Source: an uncultured Collinsella sp. (GTDB lineage Bacteria > Actinomycetota > Coriobacteriia > Coriobacteriales > Coriobacteriaceae). From it: a DNA stretch of 16,480 bases. This document shows positions 13,483 through 16,480 of the stretch, piece after piece. The number at the start of each line of letters is the position of its first letter. Positions within the stretch are counted from its first letter, which is position 1. The notes under the pieces were generated by a model that was given only the letters and a program-made list of their open reading frames with translations, was not told where the DNA came from and ran no database searches. The stretch lies in the NCBI GenBank assembly GCA_902494935.1, contig CABUVH010000026.1, positions 1 through 16,480 on the forward strand. The letters are read 5' to 3'. The translations under genes were made by a program, and so were the position numbers.

Positions 13483-14409
13483 ATGCATTCTCCCCATCAA
13501 CGCGACGCGCATCCACAGCCGGTATGCAGCCGTCGCATCTTTTTGGGTAGTGCTCTCGCTGCGAGCGCTTCTGTCGTCGCCGGCGCACTTGCCGGTTGCC
13601 AGCGCCCCTCCACGCTGGAAGTAGTTCAGCCCACGACGGGTGGCGGTCGCGACGACCTGTCCGATTCCGTTATCGGCAAGGATAAGATCCGCATTGGCAT
13701 GGAGGCGGCCTACGCCCCGTACAACTGGCAGGTCTCCGAGGCCAGCGAGTACACCATCCCCATCGACAACGTGCAGGGCGCCTATGCCGACGGTTACGAC
13801 GTGCAGATCGCCAAGATCGTCTGCAAGGCCCTCGGCGGCGAGCCCGTTGCCGTCAAGCAGAGCTTCTCGGGCCTTATCGATTCGCTCAACAACGGCCAGA
13901 TCGACCTCATCATCGCCGGCATGAGCGCCACGCCCGAGCGCGAGGAGTCCGTCGGCTTTTCCGACCCGTACTTTATCGGTTACTTTGGCCTGTTCGTAAA
14001 AGAGGGCTCGCCTTACCAGAATGCGACCAAGCTCAGCGACTTTAGCGGCGCAACGGTCCTCGGCCAAAAGGACACCATGCTCGATACCGTCATCGACGAG
14101 ATCCCGGGCGTTGTCCACAAAAACCCGGTCGACTCGGTCCCCACGGTGTTTTCGAATCTGCTGCAGGGCACGTGCGACGCCGTGACCTACAACACTGAGA
14201 ACGAGAAGGGCTATATGGCCCAAAACCCGGGTATCGTGCCGATTCAATTTGCCGAGGGCGAGGGCTTTAAGCAGGAGGTCACGGCAAACGTCGGCTGCCG
14301 CAAGGGCTCGGACAAGCTGCTTAAGCTCATCGACAAGACACTCAAGGGCATTAGCCAAGAGGAGCGCGACCAAATGTGGGACGCGTGCCTCGACCGTCAG
14401 CCGGCATAG
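13483..14409 (+). CDS. Amino-acid ABC importer, solute-binding lipoprotein (Tat-type)
   Basis: 308 residues. ATG 13483 follows GGAAGG; earlier in-frame starts lack ribosome sites. The N-terminus carries a twin-arginine motif (S-R17-R18-I-F-L-G), a hydrophobic stretch and a lipobox A-L-A-G-C39, so it is likely exported folded by Tat and lipid-anchored. Residues about 65-300 are the SBP_bac_3 fold: IRIGMEAAYAPYNW, GYDVQIAKIVCKALG, FSGLIDSLNNGQIDLIIAGMSATPER, FSDPYF. This is the polar amino-acid binding family (Gln/His/Arg/Cys). The exact ligand cannot be read from sequence. It captures substrate outside the membrane for the permease and ATPase encoded immediately downstream (9-nt gap). Confidence 0.9.
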   Translation: MHSPHQRDAHPQPVCSRRIFLGSALAASASVVAGALAGCQRPSTLEVVQPTTGGGRDDLSDSVIGKDKIRIGMEAAYAPYNWQVSEASEYTIPIDNVQGAYADGYDVQIAKIVCKALGGEPVAVKQSFSGLIDSLNNGQIDLIIAGMSATPEREESVGFSDPYFIGYFGLFVKEGSPYQNATKLSDFSGATVLGQKDTMLDTVIDEIPGVVHKNPVDSVPTVFSNLLQGTCDAVTYNTENEKGYMAQNPGIVPIQFAEGEGFKQEVTANVGCRKGSDKLLKLIDKTLKGISQEERDQMWDACLDRQPA

Positions 14410-14418
14410 GGAGGCAGC

Positions 14419-15567
14419 ATGAAAACCATTAATCGCCTGGCCTCCTTTATCAGGGCCGACCACCGTTATGTATACCTGGGCACGAGCGTTATCGCGGCGC
14501 TCGGCCTGGCGTTTAGCCAGCGCAACCCCACGCCGCTGAGCTTCTTGGCCCCCACGGGCGTGTTCCAAGATTGCCTTTGGGCGATCCTGTGGGCGTGGCT
14601 CGTCGTGTCGGCGGCGGCGCTGGTCACCAAGCTTATGCACTGGAACGACTATCGCGAAAAGTCGCCGTTTGCTTCCGAGCGCTTCCGTCGCGGCGCGCGC
14701 CTGGGCAGTTATGTTGTCGTTGCTATTGCGGCGATCTTCTTTGTCGACCGCTGCGTCATGTCGTTTATCGACCTGGTGCAGGTGAGCATTGTCTCGGATT
14801 CCAACCCCAGCGACTTTTTGTCGAGCCTGGTCTACATGACCTACAAGAGCGGCGACTTCTTCATTCGCGGTATCGAGATCACCATCGCGCTTGCCACCTT
14901 CGGCACCGTCATCGCATTCTTCCTGGCGCTGCTCTTTGTGTTCCTGCGTATTCAGACCTTCGACCGCGTGGACAACGACCTGGTGCGCTTCTTTAAGAGT
15001 ATCGGCCGCGGCTTTGCGACCATCTATTCCACCATCGTGCGCGGTACGCCCATGATGGTCCAGGGCCTACTCATCTATTACGCGGGCTTCACCGTTTTGC
15101 GCGGCATGGGCTTCGAGACCGCCCAGGCCAACCAGATCTGGAGTACCTTCACCGCCGGCCTCGTCACCATCTCGCTCAACTCCACCGCCTACATGATGGA
15201 GGTCCTGCGCGGCGGCATCGAGTCCATCGATCCCGGTCAGGCCGAGGCGGCGCGCTCGCTGGGTCTTTCGCAGTGGCAGGCTATGCGCAAGGTCGTGTTC
15301 CCCCAGGGCATTAAAAACGCGATTCCGGCGCTCACCAACGAGCTCATCATCAACATCAAGGATTCGTCGGTGCTCTCGGTCATCGGCGTGTTTGACCTCA
15401 TGTACGCTACCACCACCGTCGCCGGCGTGTACTACCGCCAGATGGAGGTCTACTGCGTGGCACTCGTGGTCTACCTGATCTTGACGCTCGTGGCGAGCCG
15501 CCTGCTCGAGGCCTTTGGCAAAAAGCTCGGCGCCGAGGCTCCGGTCACGCTGCCCAGCTCCAACTAG
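14419..15567 (+). CDS. Amino-acid ABC importer, permease with extended N-terminus
   Basis: 382 residues, longer than the usual 220-250 of HisM/GlnP-type permeases. ATG 14419 has GGGAGG upstream. The extra N-terminal 140 residues add about three hydrophobic segments (VIAALGLAFS; CLWAILWAWLVVSAAALV; VVVAIAAIFFVDRCVM). The conserved core begins at GDFFIRGIEITIALATFGTVIAFFLALLFVF and contains TIVRGTPMMVQGLLIYY and the EAA coupling loop GQAEAARSLGLSQWQAMRKVVFPQ, which docks on the ATPase. It probably works as a homodimer, since only one permease is encoded. The gene is followed 22 nt later by the ATPase gene. Confidence 0.9.
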   Translation: MKTINRLASFIRADHRYVYLGTSVIAALGLAFSQRNPTPLSFLAPTGVFQDCLWAILWAWLVVSAAALVTKLMHWNDYREKSPFASERFRRGARLGSYVVVAIAAIFFVDRCVMSFIDLVQVSIVSDSNPSDFLSSLVYMTYKSGDFFIRGIEITIALATFGTVIAFFLALLFVFLRIQTFDRVDNDLVRFFKSIGRGFATIYSTIVRGTPMMVQGLLIYYAGFTVLRGMGFETAQANQIWSTFTAGLVTISLNSTAYMMEVLRGGIESIDPGQAEAARSLGLSQWQAMRKVVFPQGIKNAIPALTNELIINIKDSSVLSVIGVFDLMYATTTVAGVYYRQMEVYCVALVVYLILTLVASRLLEAFGKKLGAEAPVTLPSSN

Positions 15568-15589
15568 GCTCAAGACGAGGAGAATCATC

Positions 15590-16375
15590 ATGGCAGATAC
15601 CACTACCACCGGCGCTGTGGCCGCCGCACAAACTAAAGAGTCGCTCATCCGCGTCGAGGGCCTGCGCAAGAGCTTCGGCTCGCTCGAGGTACTCAAGGGT
15701 ATCGACTTGTCCGTCAATCCTGGCGAGGTCGTCACCATTATCGGCGCTTCGGGTTCGGGTAAATCGACCTTTCTGCGCTGCCTCAATCTGCTCGAGACCC
15801 CGGACGCGGGCCATATCTGGTTCCATGGCCAGGACCTCACGGCCGAGCGCTGCAACATTAACAAGCTGCGTGAGGACATCGGCATGGTGTTCCAGGGCTT
15901 TAACCTGTTCAACAACATGGACGTGCTCGACAACTGTACGCTCGCGCCCGTCACGCTCAAAAAGATGGGCAAGGTCGAGGCTGAAAAAATTGCGATGGAG
16001 CATCTGACGAGCGTGGGACTCGAAAAGTTCGCGCACGCCGCCGTGGGTCGCCTGTCCGGCGGCCAAAAGCAGCGCGTGGCCATCGCCCGCGCCCTGTGCA
16101 TGAACCCGCAGATTATGCTGTTCGACGAGCCGACCTCCGCACTCGACCCCGAGATCGTGGGAGAGGTGCTCGAGGTCATGCGCAAGCTCGCTGCCGACGG
16201 CATGACCATGGTCGTCGTCACGCACGAGATGGCCTTTGCCCGCACGGTGTCCGACCGCGTGGTCTTTATGGACAAGGGCGTGGTGCTCGAGGACGCCGCT
16301 CCGGCCGAGCTCTTCGGCAACCCCAAGCACCAGCGCACCCGCGAGTTTCTCTCGCGTTATCTCGAGGACAAATAA
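15590..16375 (+). CDS. Amino-acid ABC importer, ATP-binding protein (GlnQ/HisP type)
   Basis: 261 residues, family length plus about 18 extra residues at the N-terminus. ATG 15590 has GAGGAGAA upstream. All nucleotide-binding motifs are intact: Walker A GASGSGKST (52-60), Q-loop Q102 in MVFQGFNLF, signature LSGGQKQR (155-162), Walker B IMLFDE (175-180), D-loop SALDPE and switch H212 in VVVTHEM. The ALDPEIVGEVLEVM stretch is typical of polar amino-acid transporters. It powers import through the permease just upstream. The operon order is binding protein, permease, ATPase. Confidence 0.93.
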   Translation: MADTTTTGAVAAAQTKESLIRVEGLRKSFGSLEVLKGIDLSVNPGEVVTIIGASGSGKSTFLRCLNLLETPDAGHIWFHGQDLTAERCNINKLREDIGMVFQGFNLFNNMDVLDNCTLAPVTLKKMGKVEAEKIAMEHLTSVGLEKFAHAAVGRLSGGQKQRVAIARALCMNPQIMLFDEPTSALDPEIVGEVLEVMRKLAADGMTMVVVTHEMAFARTVSDRVVFMDKGVVLEDAAPAELFGNPKHQRTREFLSRYLEDK

Positions 16376-16398
16376 CCGACCGCAAACGCTTATGTGGC

Positions 16399-16423
16399 AG
16401 GGCCGCTCCGGTGGGGCGGCCCT
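16399..16423 (+). other. Intergenic GC-rich hairpin after the ABC operon
   Basis: AGGGCCGC (16399-16406) pairs with GCGGCCCT (16416-16423), 24 nt after the ATPase stop. There is no T-run, so it may be a weak or Rho-assisted end of the operon. Confidence 0.5.
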
Positions 16424-16447
16424 CGTCATCACGATCGAAAGGACGTT

Positions 16448-16480
16448 ATGGCCGAGGTTTGGCGCTTCTTTGCGCATGAG
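16448..16480 (+). CDS. Start of a truncated gene at the right edge
   Basis: ATG 16448 follows AAAGGA at 5-nt spacing and opens MAEVWRFFAHE up to the window end. Only eleven codons are visible, so the product cannot be named. The ribosome site and the intergenic hairpin before it support a real start. Confidence 0.5.
   Translation, partial: MAEVWRFFAHE

Noticed and set aside
1..16480. CRISPR arrays, tRNA or rRNA genes, IS transposases
   Set aside because: No regularly spaced direct repeats, cloverleaf-like sequence, rRNA signature or transposase motif was seen.

Overview
The window looks like a GC-rich Actinobacterium, most likely a gut coriobacterium (Collinsella-like). This is inferred from the GC-rich codon use of the right half, the DUF4143-type ATPase and the gene styles; there is no rRNA or tRNA to confirm it. 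It splits into an AT-richer accessory region (about 141 to 8,000-8,250) and GC-rich chromosome on both sides.

Accessory region. It reads as a small integrative element without conjugation or virion genes. On the minus strand are a Tn916-type tyrosine integrase (open at the left window edge), a secreted Cys/His-motif protein, and a primase-helicase (PriCT, AEP-like and D5/SF3 domains) with an AT-rich, origin-like tract just downstream of it. On the plus strand is a small serine recombinase behind a cluster of AGTCTA boxes that resembles a res site/operator. To its right, on the minus strand, is a two-gene operon: a zinc-ribbon protein and a membrane-anchored Ser/Asp-rich protein.

The standout signal is a pair of homologous, highly structured leaders of about 130-140 nt (3055-3195 and 7857-7986). 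Each precedes one of the two cargo units. Both can fold into the same three-way junction. The outer 13-bp stem is perfect in both copies although five of its thirteen base pairs differ, so every change is compensated. Each leader has an extended -10-like motif exactly 6 nt before the stem. Each is followed by a second shared element, CCTTCCACGGTT...TGGAAGG, that would hide the Shine-Dalgarno sequence of the gene. Each cargo unit ends in a strong terminator. The element therefore carries two cassettes of the form promoter, structured RNA, ribosome-site hairpin, envelope or zinc-ribbon protein(s), terminator.

Chromosomal part. From 8250 rightwards come a minus-strand AAA/DUF4143 ATPase whose upstream region holds three evenly spaced TGTA-N7-TACA palindromes; a minus-strand MFS exporter; two long extragenic palindromes; a plus-strand single-pass membrane protein; an aldose-1-epimerase-like enzyme with a strong terminator; and a three-gene polar amino-acid ABC importer (Tat-type lipoprotein, permease, ATPase). 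A truncated gene begins at the right edge.
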